Origin: JBEIQE01 sp040376705
Lineage (GTDB): Bacteria; Pseudomonadota; Alphaproteobacteria; UBA2400
Length of the DNA stretch: 64,000 nt
Direction of reading: 5' to 3'
Assembly: GCA_040376705.1 (NCBI GenBank)
Contig: JBEIQE010000004.1
Location: 69,015-133,014, forward strand
The notes beneath the pieces were generated by a model. It searched no databases. It was not told where the DNA came from and saw only the letters and a program-made list of their open reading frames with translations. The translations under genes were made by a program, and so were the position numbers. Within the stretch, counting starts at the first letter, position 1; each line of letters begins with the position of its first letter. Below, one piece after another: positions 17,059 through 26,466 of the stretch.

Positions 17059-17622
17059 ATGCTCTGGAGCCTGCCTAACCTGCTGACAATTTCGCGGATC
17101 GTTGCGATCCCGGTTATTGTCGCGCTCATGTTTTTAAAGGGTGAGGTTTGGGCGGCGTGGCTGGCGCTTTTCATTTACACAGCCGCCTGCATTACTGACT
17201 GGCTGGACGGACACCTCGCCCGCCTGCAAAACCTCGAATCCCCCATCGGCAAGTTCCTCGACCCGATTGCCGACAAGCTGCTGGTTGGCGCTCTGCTGCT
17301 CACCATGGCTGGGACCGACCGCCTGACGCATTGGGGCCTGCCTGCGGCTATCATCATCCTCATGCGCGAAATTCTGGTCTCGGGCCTGCGCGAATACCTG
17401 GCTGGCCTCAAGCAGGTAAGCGTACCAGTTTCGCGCCTCGCCAAGTGGAAAACCGCCATTCAGATGATTGCGCTGGGCTTTTTGATTGTGGGTGCAGATG
17501 GCCCCGCTGTGCTGCACGATAACTCGGTCGGCGAAATCGGCCTGTGGGTTGCCGCTGTTATTACTGTGCTTACTGGCTGGGACTATCTGGTTACCGGCCT
17601 GAAGCATATGTCGGCCAAATAA
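17059..17622 (+). CDS. pgsA: CDP-diacylglycerol-glycerol-3-phosphate 3-phosphatidyltransferase
   Basis: Commits CDP-diacylglycerol to phosphatidylglycerol synthesis in the inner membrane. The 187-residue product contains the complete CDP-alcohol phosphotransferase signature: D50, G51, A54, R55, G64, D68 and D72, with exact DGx2ARx8Gx3Dx3D spacing. It has about five membrane segments, and length and N terminus (WSLPNLLTISRI) are typical. Its presence downstream of uvrC fits alphaproteobacterial synteny. It is convergent with the membrane-protein gene that ends at 17627. Confidence 0.95.
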   Translation: MLWSLPNLLTISRIVAIPVIVALMFLKGEVWAAWLALFIYTAACITDWLDGHLARLQNLESPIGKFLDPIADKLLVGALLLTMAGTDRLTHWGLPAAIIILMREILVSGLREYLAGLKQVSVPVSRLAKWKTAIQMIALGFLIVGADGPAVLHDNSVGEIGLWVAAVITVLTGWDYLVTGLKHMSAK

Positions 17623-17626
17623 TCGG

Positions 17627-18388
17627 CTAACTGACAAGTTTCTTGTATTCATCCTCAGCCAGCTGCGCGTAGAGCGCGATACTGAATAAGCCGCCCAGCG
17701 TAATGATAATTGCGCCCACAAGCACCAGCACGCTGCTGCCCTGCAGCTGCAACCAGCGGCCAAGCAGGCCCGTTACCACCGCCGGCAAGATAAGCCCCAG
17801 CTGCAGGATATTGATGCGAATGAAATGCCCCTTCGTGAGGCGCCATGAGCGACTGACTGCTTGCAGCTCGCCGCGCGCGGCCAAGGGCGCAACCAGCAGC
17901 AAGCGGCTGAAGAAGATCACGAATATTGGTAAGGCTACTAAGGCAATATTGCGCTGGATGCGCAGCACATCTTCCGTCTCGGGGTTGATCATCTGCGTTG
18001 CGAAGTAAACCGTCACCGGCCCTAAAAACAGCAGCGAGATAAAGGTGAGGAGCAGGATGTTACGCACCTGCGCAATTACAAACTCAAACGCCTTCATGTC
18101 TTTAGCTATGCCAACAGGCAGGCGGCTTTCAGGCATGGTACCCGTAATCAGGTAGCGGTGCGCTGTATACCAGCCGATGAGTAGCGCATAACCGTTAATC
18201 ACATGGCCAAGGAAAACCACAATCGTCTGCCCGGTAGTCGCTGCCTCAGGCGTTGCTGGTGTATTGGTGACCGCAAGCCAGCTGCCAAATACAGCAGCCA
18301 GAAACCAGAAGGCCATGGCGTAGGAAAGCGGCCTGGCCTGTGCCAGCACGGCTGAATAGGTATGAGTAACTTGTTTAGCTACGGCCAT
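17627..18388 (-). CDS. Multi-pass membrane protein, unknown function
   Basis: The 253-residue protein has about six hydrophobic segments (near residues 22-40, 60-75, 112-130, 147-165, 200-215 and 222-240). It belongs to the same general class as the upstream membrane protein, and its start overlaps that gene's end by 14 bases, indicating translational coupling. With ilvE it forms a three-gene minus-strand operon. I do not recognise a named family. Confidence 0.75.
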   Translation of the reverse strand: MAVAKQVTHTYSAVLAQARPLSYAMAFWFLAAVFGSWLAVTNTPATPEAATTGQTIVVFLGHVINGYALLIGWYTAHRYLITGTMPESRLPVGIAKDMKAFEFVIAQVRNILLLTFISLLFLGPVTVYFATQMINPETEDVLRIQRNIALVALPIFVIFFSRLLLVAPLAARGELQAVSRSWRLTKGHFIRINILQLGLILPAVVTGLLGRWLQLQGSSVLVLVGAIIITLGGLFSIALYAQLAEDEYKKLVS

Positions 18389-19148
18389 GGCTACCTACCT
18401 GTAAAATAGCAAAAAGGCGTTGGCTGAGCAGAATGTACCAGCCCCATACAAACAGATAGCTCAGAATTGCCAGCGGTAAAGCCAGCAGATCTGCCCGCGT
18501 AACTCCTGAATTTTCAAGGGTAACCGCGAGTTTGGTCACAAGCAGGGCAAGCGTAAGGTGCACTACCAATACAGTTAATACCGAGCCCAGCACCATGAAC
18601 TGATGTCGCTGCGTGGCCTGCCACACTGCGGGTAAGGGCGTGGGCTGGCGCGCGATCAACGTGGCCGAAATGGGCAGCATGCGCGCAAAAAAGTAGAGAA
18701 TAAAACCGCTCACCACCGCCATGCTGGACGTAGCTGAATTAAGCGCCGCTTCGCCATAGAGCAACACCAGTACCATGGCCATGGGAACGCTTATGGCGAT
18801 GGCCAGCAGCATCGGCATGGCCAGTAACGCCATCAGCATGCTGGTAAAATAGTCTTTCCAGTCACCATCATTCCAGCCGTTCTGTAAATCGAGCCTGCCG
18901 CTTTTACCCACCAGCGCATTACCCCAGTTCCAGGCCATGAGCAGGCTGAGACCAAAGAACAGCCCCTGCCACAAGAACTCGAACAACATGCTTTGGCTCC
19001 CTTGCGGGTAGCGGTACCGGTATACCAACGACAGAATAATGTAGGTATAGCTCCACGGTTTGATGACATGCCAATACGGAAGCCATAGCCTGAGCAATTC
19101 GCGCGCCGAAGATATCGCGATGACAAATCCGGCGCGCACTTGTTCCAT
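18375..19148 (-). CDS. Multi-pass membrane protein, unknown function
   Basis: The 257-residue product has about six membrane segments and a Trp/Arg-rich N-terminal half (LWLPYWHVIKPWSYTYIILS). Its ATG overlaps the ilvE stop by one base, and its end overlaps the next gene. The two membrane proteins may form a pair, but no motif points to a substrate. No family assigned. Confidence 0.75.
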   Translation of the reverse strand: MEQVRAGFVIAISSARELLRLWLPYWHVIKPWSYTYIILSLVYRYRYPQGSQSMLFEFLWQGLFFGLSLLMAWNWGNALVGKSGRLDLQNGWNDGDWKDYFTSMLMALLAMPMLLAIAISVPMAMVLVLLYGEAALNSATSSMAVVSGFILYFFARMLPISATLIARQPTPLPAVWQATQRHQFMVLGSVLTVLVVHLTLALLVTKLAVTLENSGVTRADLLALPLAILSYLFVWGWYILLSQRLFAILQVGSHGRS

Positions 19149-20032
19149 CAGGCTGCAGCCTTATGCGTATGGGTAAGGGCTGTGTAATCATCCGCCAGCT
19201 GCTGCGTCATGCTGGCAGGCACGAAGGTAAGATCATCAATCTGGCCAACCGGCGTAATCTCGGCTGCGGTACCGGTGAGGAAAACCTCAGACGCATTCTT
19301 CAGCTCTTCCGGCTTGATATAGCGCTCGACCACCTCAATACCGCGGGCCTTGGCAAGGCTAATGATGGTCTGGCGGGTAATGCCATTGAGGAAGCAGTCT
19401 GGCATGGGGGTATGCAGCTTACCTTCAATATTCATAAAGATATTGGCACTGGTCGCCTCGGCCACCAGACCGCGATAGTCAAGCATCAGGGCATCCTGAC
19501 AGCCTTCGGCTTCGGCAGCGTGCTTGGCCAATGTACAGATCATGTAAAGACCTGCGGCCTTGGCTTTCACGGGACCATTCTCGGGCGAAGGACGACGCCA
19601 CTTGGTGGTAACCATCCTGATGCCTTTGGCGCGGGCCTCGGGCGAGTAATAGCTGGGCCACTCCCATACAGCGACCGCCAGATGGATTTTCGACTGCTGG
19701 GCCGAAACACCAATCATTTCGCTACCACGCCAGGCTACCGGGCGAATATAGCCATCGATAACATTCTGGGCCTTTACAACATCAAGGCAGGCCTGATCGA
19801 TCTGCTCAACGGTATAAGGAATCTGGAACCCCATCTGCTCGGCCGAGAACATGAGGCGCAGCGAGTGCTCGCGCAGCTTGAAGATCTTCCCGCCGTAAAC
19901 GCGCACACCCTCAAAAATCGAGCTGCCGTAGTGCAGCGCATGGGTTAGAACGTGCACATTGGCGGTCCGCCAGTCCTTCAGGGCACCGTCAAACCAAATA
20001 ACGCCATCACGATCATCAAATGCTGCTGCCAT
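19148..20032 (-). CDS. ilvE: Branched-chain amino acid aminotransferase
   Basis: Last step of leucine, isoleucine and valine synthesis, using glutamate and PLP. The 294-residue fold-type IV enzyme shows HALHYGSSIFEGVRVY near residue 31, the PLP lysine K158 in VKAKAAGLYM, and the ATSANIFM and GITRQTI motifs. Length is normal. It is divergent from the response-regulator gene with only 31 bases between starts, so its promoter must lie within that gap or the neighbouring gene. leuA lies 23 kb away in this window. Confidence 0.95.
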   Translation of the reverse strand: MAAAFDDRDGVIWFDGALKDWRTANVHVLTHALHYGSSIFEGVRVYGGKIFKLREHSLRLMFSAEQMGFQIPYTVEQIDQACLDVVKAQNVIDGYIRPVAWRGSEMIGVSAQQSKIHLAVAVWEWPSYYSPEARAKGIRMVTTKWRRPSPENGPVKAKAAGLYMICTLAKHAAEAEGCQDALMLDYRGLVAEATSANIFMNIEGKLHTPMPDCFLNGITRQTIISLAKARGIEVVERYIKPEELKNASEVFLTGTAAEITPVGQIDDLTFVPASMTQQLADDYTALTHTHKAAA

Positions 20033-20063
20033 TTTATCCCTCTTTTGCTACAAGTATCCTACT

Positions 20064-20801
20064 ATGGCTGAGCCCACACCCCCGGTCAACCTCGCGCAGA
20101 TCAACGCATTGACCCCCGCCCCCGATGCGCCGCACCTGCTGGTAGTGGACGACGACAAGCGCCTGCGCGAGCTTATTAAGGCCTATCTGCTCGATCATGG
20201 CCACAACGTAACCACCGCCACCGATGCGGCGGATGCGCGCGCCAAACTCGAGTTGTTTACTTTTGACCTCATCGTACTGGACGTGATGATGAAGGGCGAG
20301 AGCGGCCTGACCTTCCTCACCAGCCTGCGTAAATCGGGCAGCACCCTGCCTGTGCTTATGCTCACCGCCCGGGGCGAGAGTGATGACCGTATCGCCGGCT
20401 TTGAGGCCGGTGCCGATGATTACCTGCCCAAACCGTTTGAACCGCGCGAGCTGGTATTGCGTATTTCTTCCATCCTCAAGCGCCAGCCCAAACCTGCCGA
20501 TCAGATTGAGGTGCGTTTGGGCCGCTGGAAGTTCCTGCCTGAGCGCGATGAGCTGACCGATGGCGAAGAGGTTGTACGCCTCTCGGCGGTTGAATCGAGT
20601 CTGCTCAAGGCACTGTCGGAACAGCCGGGGCAGATTGTAAGCCGCGAAGCGCTTGTGGCCAAACAGCCACTGGCTACCAATGAGCGCACGATTGACGTAC
20701 AGGTGACGCGCCTGCGCCGTAAAATCGAGATCGACCCCAAGCAGCCCCGCTACCTCATTACCGTGCGTGGCGAAGGTTATGTGCTGAGGCCTGATCCATG
20801 A
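20064..20801 (+). CDS. OmpR-family response regulator
   Basis: The start is ATG 20064, the first methionine clear of ilvE. The 245-residue product has a receiver domain (acidic pair D30/D31, phospho-acceptor D73 in LIVLDVMMKG, K123 in LPKPFEP) and a C-terminal winged-helix DNA-binding domain (about 150-243, ending RYLITVRGEGYVL). It has an unusual 22-residue proline-rich N-terminal extension. The stop overlaps the histidine kinase start by 4 bases (ATGA). Divergence from ilvE is a known alphaproteobacterial arrangement. The signal and regulon are unknown. Confidence 0.93.
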   Translation: MAEPTPPVNLAQINALTPAPDAPHLLVVDDDKRLRELIKAYLLDHGHNVTTATDAADARAKLELFTFDLIVLDVMMKGESGLTFLTSLRKSGSTLPVLMLTARGESDDRIAGFEAGADDYLPKPFEPRELVLRISSILKRQPKPADQIEVRLGRWKFLPERDELTDGEEVVRLSAVESSLLKALSEQPGQIVSREALVAKQPLATNERTIDVQVTRLRRKIEIDPKQPRYLITVRGEGYVLRPDP

Positions 20802-22111
20802 TCAAGCGCTTCCTGCCGCACACGCTGCTGGGCCGCGCCCTGCTCATTCTGTTAGCGCCCGTGGTCTTGGCGCAGCTGGTGGCTACCTATGTGTTCTTCG
20901 AGCGGCATTGGGATAATCTCTCTTCGCGCCTTGCCTATGGCGTTGCGGGCGATATCTCGCTGGTACTGGCCACACTGGATGAGCTTGAGGATGCCCCCGT
21001 GCGGCTCGATAAAGCCCTTACCCTCATTCAGCGCCATACCGACCTGCGAGTGAAGGTGGGCGAGGTCGAGCCCCTGCCCGAGCGCAGTGCCGATAGAGGC
21101 ATGGTCAACCGTGCGCTTGATCAGGCACTCTCATATAAGTTCGACCGTAACAGTTATGCGATTATCGACCGCACGCCGGAAAAGCTGCGCGAAGTACGTA
21201 TTATTACCAAGCATGGGCTGGTGACTATCGAGGTTCCGCAACGCCGCCTTGATAGCCCTACGGCCAAGGTTTTCCTGCTCTGGATGGCGGGTAGCGCGAT
21301 TTTCTTCTTCACCATCGCTGGCCTGTTCCTGCGCAATCAGGTTAAGCCAATCCGCCGTTTGGCCGAAGCTGCCGAGAGCTTTGGTAAAGGCAATGAGGTA
21401 CTGGGCTTCAAGCCTGAAGGCGCACTTGAGATTCGCCGCGCCGCGCAGGCATTCATGCTCATGCGTGAGCGTATTCAACGGCAGATTACCCAGCGCACTG
21501 AAATGCTGGCGGGCGTAAGCCACGACCTGCGCACGCCCCTCACCCGCATGAAGCTGCAAATCGCCATGCTCAAGCCACAGAACGGTCTTGAGGAGCTGCA
21601 GCAGGATGTCAGCGAAATGGAACATATGATTGAAGGCTACCTCGCTTTTGCAAAAGGTGAAGGTGGCGAAACCGGCGTAGTGGCCGATCTCGGCCAGCTA
21701 CTCGAAACCGTAGTGAACGATGCCAAGCGCGTTGATGATAGCCGCACCATTATCCTTAAAGGCGCGGTTGGCTGCATGATGTTGTTGCGTAGTAAAGCCA
21801 TCAAACGCTGCTTTGACAACCTTGTAGGCAACGCCCTGCGCTATGCCAATAAGGTTGAGATATCACTCGAGCTGGCCGAAACCGCAGTTTTTGTACATAT
21901 CGATGACGATGGCCCCGGCATTCCGCTGGATAAACGGCAAGATGTATTGCGTCCCTTCGTGCGGTTGGAGGAATCGCGCAACCAGGATACTGGCGGTGTG
22001 GGCCTTGGCCTGACCATCGCGCGCGATATCGCCCGCGGCCATGGCGGCGACTTGATGCTGGGCGATAGCGCCTTGGGCGGCCTGCGCGCTACGGTGAGAC
22101 TGCCACGATGA
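20798..22111 (+). CDS. EnvZ-type sensor histidine kinase
   Basis: The 437-residue inner-membrane kinase has two membrane helices (about 11-35 and 156-178) bracketing a periplasmic sensor of roughly 120 residues. A HAMP domain follows (about 180-232), then the H box GVSHDLRTPLTRMK with H242, and an ATPase domain with DDDGPGIP and GGVGLGLTIARDI. It partners the regulator encoded immediately upstream. It ends with a 4-base overlap into the HAD gene. Confidence 0.93.
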   Translation: MIKRFLPHTLLGRALLILLAPVVLAQLVATYVFFERHWDNLSSRLAYGVAGDISLVLATLDELEDAPVRLDKALTLIQRHTDLRVKVGEVEPLPERSADRGMVNRALDQALSYKFDRNSYAIIDRTPEKLREVRIITKHGLVTIEVPQRRLDSPTAKVFLLWMAGSAIFFFTIAGLFLRNQVKPIRRLAEAAESFGKGNEVLGFKPEGALEIRRAAQAFMLMRERIQRQITQRTEMLAGVSHDLRTPLTRMKLQIAMLKPQNGLEELQQDVSEMEHMIEGYLAFAKGEGGETGVVADLGQLLETVVNDAKRVDDSRTIILKGAVGCMMLLRSKAIKRCFDNLVGNALRYANKVEISLELAETAVFVHIDDDGPGIPLDKRQDVLRPFVRLEESRNQDTGGVGLGLTIARDIARGHGGDLMLGDSALGGLRATVRLPR

Positions 22112-22731
22112 TTCATATTCTGTTTGATGTTGATGGCGTGCTGATCAAGAACTTCCACGTTGATCCGCAGAAGGCTTATTTATGGTGGCTTGATCCGGCG
22201 CATAAGCTGCTGGATGCTGACCTCATGAACCAGCACTTCTTCAAGCCGCGCTGGCCTGCCATTATGACTGGCCGCAAAGACGTGCTGCCCGAGCTAGCTG
22301 CAGCACTAAGCGAAATGAAAGCGCCTATTAGCGCCGAAGATTACCTCGCGCACTGGCTGAAGGCCGATAGCAAAGTGAATGACGAGCTTTTCACCGCCCT
22401 GCGCCAGCTACCGCGCGATAAGGTAAAGCTTTCGCTCGCTACCAACCAAGAGCATAAGCGCGCTGACTACTTATGGAATATGCTTAACTTTAAAGCCGAT
22501 TTTGATGAGCGGTTTTATGCAGCCCAGCTGGGCGTGATGAAGCCGGATGTGGCGTTCTTTACAGAAGTAGCCTCGCGTCTTGGCATTACGCCCGATGATA
22601 CCGTGCTGTACTTTGATGATACCAAGGCCTGCACTGATGCCGCCTCACAGCTTGGCTGGCAGTGCGTAACCTATAGCGAGCTCGAGCATTTTACCCAGCA
22701 TCCGCTTATCAGGGAGCTGATTGGCCCATGA
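22108..22731 (+). CDS. HAD-superfamily hydrolase
   Basis: The 207-residue cytoplasmic protein has HAD motif I FDVDGVL (nucleophile D7, D9), motif II around LATNQ, the motif III lysine in MKPDVAFF, and motif IV YFDDTK. The cap is a helical insertion after motif I. The substrate is unknown; most relatives are small-molecule phosphatases. It overlaps the kinase gene and the next gene by 4 bases each, so all are co-translated. Confidence 0.85.
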   Translation: MIHILFDVDGVLIKNFHVDPQKAYLWWLDPAHKLLDADLMNQHFFKPRWPAIMTGRKDVLPELAAALSEMKAPISAEDYLAHWLKADSKVNDELFTALRQLPRDKVKLSLATNQEHKRADYLWNMLNFKADFDERFYAAQLGVMKPDVAFFTEVASRLGITPDDTVLYFDDTKACTDAASQLGWQCVTYSELEHFTQHPLIRELIGP

Positions 22732-23147
22732 AGTTTCCCATTATCATTTGCCATCATAATATTCTTACGATTGCGCGGGCTGACTATTTCAATGGGATTG
22801 GCCTGCTCGATGCCACAAACGGTAAACTCGAAATCGGCATCTCATCCCGCGGGCAAGCGGGTTTCCAGTGGCTTGTTGATGCCGATGGCCTGTATTACCC
22901 GCTGCAATGGGGCGGGCATGTAGCGCCTACACTGGCGCAGCGCCTTGGCCTTAAGCGCAAACGAGAATTCTACAGCTTCCCCCAAGGGACTAATATAACA
23001 GTAGGCAAAATGCGCGAGATACTCTCTAGCGTAGTAGATGAGAATGCCGACCTCCCCCATCATGCCGACCTGATTAAAATGCTCAGTTCGCTGGAGGCGA
23101 CAGCGCCCATTTCCCGTGAGTTGATGGCACAATACTTAGGCGAGTAA
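22728..23147 (+). CDS. Hypothetical protein
   Basis: The 139-residue product starts with a 4-base overlap (ATGA) on the HAD gene. It appears cytoplasmic, with a beta-rich N-terminal half (IIICHHNILTIARADYFNG, GFQWLVDADGLYYPL) and a helical C-terminal end. No family is recognised. It is convergent with the CCA transferase gene, and the two ends overlap by about 12 bases. Confidence 0.7.
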   Translation: MKFPIIICHHNILTIARADYFNGIGLLDATNGKLEIGISSRGQAGFQWLVDADGLYYPLQWGGHVAPTLAQRLGLKRKREFYSFPQGTNITVGKMREILSSVVDENADLPHHADLIKMLSSLEATAPISRELMAQYLGE

Positions 23148-24320
23148 CCGCTTGGCCTGCGCCACACACGCTGCATGATCGGGCGTAAAATTCTGCTCAA
23201 TCCACCATGCCTCAACCTTCTCGAGCACCTCGCCCATGGCTGGGCTTTGGCTCATGCCCAGCTTAACAAGGTCAGCGCCATTGAGCGGCAACTGTGGGCG
23301 CTGCCAGCGCTCGAGCTGTTCAAGATTCTGGCGCGTCGCACCGCCGCTTACTATAAGCGCATCCATCACTGTTTGAGCTGAAAGCTTATACGCCAAGCGC
23401 AGCTGTGCTTTTTCATCAGCAGGCACAACAGGCAAATGCATTAGCGCAGTTATACGCTGTGCATCAGTATTCGAGAGGCGCAGGCGCGTGCCGATATCTG
23501 CAAACTCACCCTCAATACTTGCCCATAAGCGCCGTAACGGCTCAGACAAGCCAAGCGTCTTTTCATGTGCAACCACCTGCTCCAGCCGCGCGATATTCGT
23601 AAGCGGCAGGTTCAGCGCGTTAAACACGCCGATTTCAGCCATCAAGCGCCATGTGGGTAACGGGTCGGGCGCGTTAAGTAACTTGAGCAATTCAACCCGC
23701 ACACGCTCGGTCGAGAGTGTCGGCAACAAGCTAACCAAGGCTTTGCAGGCTTCAAGCCCCGCAGTATCCGGCGCACCATGGCCGTAATGCGCATGAAAGC
23801 GGAAGAAGCGCAGAATACGCAGCACATCTTCTTTAAGCCTCAACTCAGGCACGCCCACAAAACGCACGATGCCGTTTTTGATATCTTCAAGACCGGTGAA
23901 AAAATCGGTCACATTACCGTGCATATCGCAGAACAGCGCGTTCATGGTGAAGTCGCGCCGCGCAGCATCCTGCTGCCAGTCATCGGTATATTCAACCTCG
24001 GCCCAACGGCCATCGGTGGTTACATCGCGGCGCAGGGTTGTAACCTCAAACACCTGATGGTCAGCCACCACTGTAACCGTGCCGTGCTTAATGCCGGTTG
24101 GTATAACCTTGCAGCCCGCTGCTTCACAAGCTGCCATTACGGCCTCAGGCTTGAGAGTTGTTGCCAGATCATAATCGGTGAACTTGCGGCGCATAATAGC
24201 ATCGCGCACACAGCCCCCCACAAAACGCGCCTCGCCGCCTGCCAGCCTGATGGCCTCCAGCACCCGCCGAGCAGGCACCGTCGCAAACACGGGGGCGTCA
24301 AGCTTCATGCCGCTGCTCAC
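23136..24320 (-). CDS. cca: CCA tRNA nucleotidyltransferase
   Basis: Adds or repairs the 3' CCA end of tRNAs. The 394-residue class II nucleotidyltransferase has the flexible GGCVRD loop (about residue 35), the catalytic TDYDLATT carboxylates, and RRDFTMNALF. ATG 24308 (MKLDAPVFATVPARRV) may be the true start instead of 24320, reducing the overlap with the upstream NUDIX gene. A poly(A) polymerase role cannot be ruled out by sequence alone. It is the last gene of the DUF1285-NUDIX-cca operon. Confidence 0.92.
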   Translation of the reverse strand: MSSGMKLDAPVFATVPARRVLEAIRLAGGEARFVGGCVRDAIMRRKFTDYDLATTLKPEAVMAACEAAGCKVIPTGIKHGTVTVVADHQVFEVTTLRRDVTTDGRWAEVEYTDDWQQDAARRDFTMNALFCDMHGNVTDFFTGLEDIKNGIVRFVGVPELRLKEDVLRILRFFRFHAHYGHGAPDTAGLEACKALVSLLPTLSTERVRVELLKLLNAPDPLPTWRLMAEIGVFNALNLPLTNIARLEQVVAHEKTLGLSEPLRRLWASIEGEFADIGTRLRLSNTDAQRITALMHLPVVPADEKAQLRLAYKLSAQTVMDALIVSGGATRQNLEQLERWQRPQLPLNGADLVKLGMSQSPAMGEVLEKVEAWWIEQNFTPDHAACVAQAKRLLA

Positions 24321-24933
24321 TTATATTATTGGCCTTAATTGTATGTGCGAGATTGACCAGCATGGCAGCTGTCGCGCCCCAGATATTGTAGTGCTGGTAG
24401 TTATAAATGTAATAACGGCGCGGCTCGTTGCTCGGCAGCTTGCCCTCGGCGATACGGTAATTGGCTTCCTCAAGGAAGAAGGTGATCGGCACTTCAAAAA
24501 CCTCAGCCACTTCACCGAGTGAGGGCCGCCAGACAGCTTCGCTTGAGACAAAAGCAACCAGCGGAGCTACGCGGTAGCCGGTAATGGTGACATGCGGGTC
24601 GAGCCAACCAATGCTCTCAATATGTCTGGCCTGCAGGCCGATTTCTTCTTCCGCCTCGCGCAAGGCGGCTGCGGCCGCGTCGGCATCCGTCGGGTCAATC
24701 CGCCCGCCGGGGAAGCTCACCTGCCCCGCATGCTCACTTAAATGCGGCTGGCGTAATGTAAGCGCGATTTTTACGCCATCCGGCCGCATTACCAGCGGCA
24801 CCAATACCGCCGCCTGGCGTAGGATACTGGGCAACGGCACACCGGGATTCAAATCGCCATCGCTACGCAGGGGCAAAGGGCGCGGGTCACGCGGGAGATG
24901 GGCTAGAGCGCGGCGCAGGTCATCAGGCGTCAT
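24298..24933 (-). CDS. NUDIX hydrolase, CoA pyrophosphatase type
   Basis: The start is ATG 24933, 11 bases inside the DUF1285 gene end; a longer frame to 25005 has no support. The 211-residue product has the NUDIX box (FPGGRIDPTDAD then ALREAEEEIGL) and the pattern seen in CoA and other pyrophosphatases of the NudL/YeaB type. The likely reaction is cleavage of CoA to phosphopantetheine and adenosine bisphosphate; the specificity is inference. It overlaps cca. Confidence 0.88.
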   Translation of the reverse strand: MTPDDLRRALAHLPRDPRPLPLRSDGDLNPGVPLPSILRQAAVLVPLVMRPDGVKIALTLRQPHLSEHAGQVSFPGGRIDPTDADAAAAALREAEEEIGLQARHIESIGWLDPHVTITGYRVAPLVAFVSSEAVWRPSLGEVAEVFEVPITFFLEEANYRIAEGKLPSNEPRRYYIYNYQHYNIWGATAAMLVNLAHTIKANNISEQRHEA

Positions 24934-25429
24934 GCGGCACCTCGCCAATAGCGAAGAACTGGCCCGCGCTATGCACGCCAAGCATGCCGTTCTGCTCGAC
25001 CGCACGATTCACAAGGTCGTAATATGTGGCCTGATTAAGGCGCGCCTCAATACCGGCGCGTACTTCAATATGGGGCGCACCACCGCGCATGACTAACGGA
25101 TGAACAGAATCAATCGGCACGAGTTCCTCGATATTGGTTCGTATTTGGAGTGTATCACCCTCGGCCAGCAAGGCGATGCCGATAAAGGGAACATCCTCAA
25201 CCGTAATACGCCCGCGCTCAACCGGAGTGATGAGCCAGTATGTACCCGAATCGTCCCGCTGCAGAACAGTGCTGAATAGCCGCACCAACTCGGGCCGCTG
25301 AATGGGCGAGCCGTGATAAAGCCACACACCGTCGCGCCTGATGATAATCGGATAGCGCTCATCGCGGCTATCTGGCGCGCTCAGGAAGGGCTTGTTTTCT
25401 TTTGCATCTGGCCCGAAACTGCTGCTCAT
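24923..25429 (-). CDS. DUF1285 family protein
   Basis: The start is ATG 25429. The 168-residue cytoplasmic protein has the conserved beginning YPIIIRRDGVWLYHGSPIQR, then LVRLFSTVLQRDDSGTYWLI and a beta-rich C-terminal domain. DUF1285 has a solved fold but no known activity. It heads the operon with the NUDIX and cca genes, an order conserved in many alphaproteobacteria. Its start is 20 bases from the divergent MoxR gene. Confidence 0.9.
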   Translation of the reverse strand: MSSSFGPDAKENKPFLSAPDSRDERYPIIIRRDGVWLYHGSPIQRPELVRLFSTVLQRDDSGTYWLITPVERGRITVEDVPFIGIALLAEGDTLQIRTNIEELVPIDSVHPLVMRGGAPHIEVRAGIEARLNQATYYDLVNRAVEQNGMLGVHSAGQFFAIGEVPHDA

Positions 25430-25449
25430 AGATTTACCCCTCCCTTCAT

Positions 25450-26466
25450 ATGAGGATTGTCGTGTCGTTAAACCCTGCCGTCCAGCCCCCTTCTGCCGAA
25501 ATTGCATCTGTCGAGCGCCTTGCCGCTCAGTTAGGCAAGGTTAAGGCCGAACTGGGTAAACGCATTTACGGCCAGAACGACGTGATTGAACTCGCCCTCA
25601 CCGGCATGCTGGCAGGCGGCCATGTGCTGCTGATTGGCGTACCCGGCCTTGCCAAAACCCGTCTGGTCGATGCCCTCGGCACCGTGCTGGGCATGGATAC
25701 CAAGCGTATTCAGTGTACGCCCGACCTGATGCCGTCCGACATCATCGGCACCGAAATGATGGAAGAAAGCGCCAGTGGTGCGCGCAGTTTCCGTTTCATG
25801 AAGGGCCCGGTGTTTGGCCAGCTGCTGATGGCGGATGAAATCAACCGCGCCAGCCCGCGTACACAATCGGCCCTGTTGCAGGCCATGCAGGAGCATATGG
25901 TAACAGTAGCGGGTGAAAGCCATGCACTACCTAAACCCTTCCACGTGTTGGCCACACAAAATCCGATTGAGCAGGAAGGCACCTACCCGCTACCCGAAGC
26001 GCAGCTCGACCGCTTCCTGCTGCAGATTGACGTAACCTACCCCAGCCGCGAGGCTGAAAAGCAGATGCTGCTGGTGACCACCGGTGCCGAAGACCCGCAG
26101 GCACAGGCCATCATGACGCCCGAACAGCTGATTGAAGCCCAGCAGCTGGTGCGCCGTCTGCCGGTTGGCGATAGCGTGGTTGAGGGTATCCTCAACCTCG
26201 TGCGCTCGGGCCGCCCGGAGGAAAGCAACATCAGCAGCGTGAAGCAGCATGTGGCCTGGGGCCCCGGCCCACGCGCGAGCCAGGCCCTTATGCTTGGTGC
26301 GCGTGCGCGTGCCCTGCTCGATGGCCGCCTGAGCCCATCACTCGATGATGTGCTGGCGCTGGCCAAGCCGGTGCTACGCCACCGTATGGCCGTTTCATTT
26401 GCAGCACGGGCCGAAGGCGTAACCCTCGACCAGATTATCGATCAGCTGTGCCTGCCTCTCGCCTGA
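25450..26466 (+). CDS. MoxR-family AAA+ ATPase
   Basis: The 338-residue ATPase has Walker A GVPGLAKTRLV, Walker B LLMADEINRASPRTQSALL, sensor 1 around VLATQNPIEQEGT, and a C-terminal lid. MoxR proteins act as chaperones in assembling metal-containing or periplasmic complexes, usually with a VWA-domain partner. It heads a tight four-gene operon with DUF58, BatA/DUF4159 and VWA-like membrane proteins. The start is uncertain, since no clear SD lies upstream of the ATG in the 20-base divergent gap. Confidence 0.94.
   Translation: MRIVVSLNPAVQPPSAEIASVERLAAQLGKVKAELGKRIYGQNDVIELALTGMLAGGHVLLIGVPGLAKTRLVDALGTVLGMDTKRIQCTPDLMPSDIIGTEMMEESASGARSFRFMKGPVFGQLLMADEINRASPRTQSALLQAMQEHMVTVAGESHALPKPFHVLATQNPIEQEGTYPLPEAQLDRFLLQIDVTYPSREAEKQMLLVTTGAEDPQAQAIMTPEQLIEAQQLVRRLPVGDSVVEGILNLVRSGRPEESNISSVKQHVAWGPGPRASQALMLGARARALLDGRLSPSLDDVLALAKPVLRHRMAVSFAARAEGVTLDQIIDQLCLPLA

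Noticed and set aside
19163..19948. A 261-codon plus-strand frame
   Set aside because: Antisense shadow of ilvE, which is intact with its PLP lysine.
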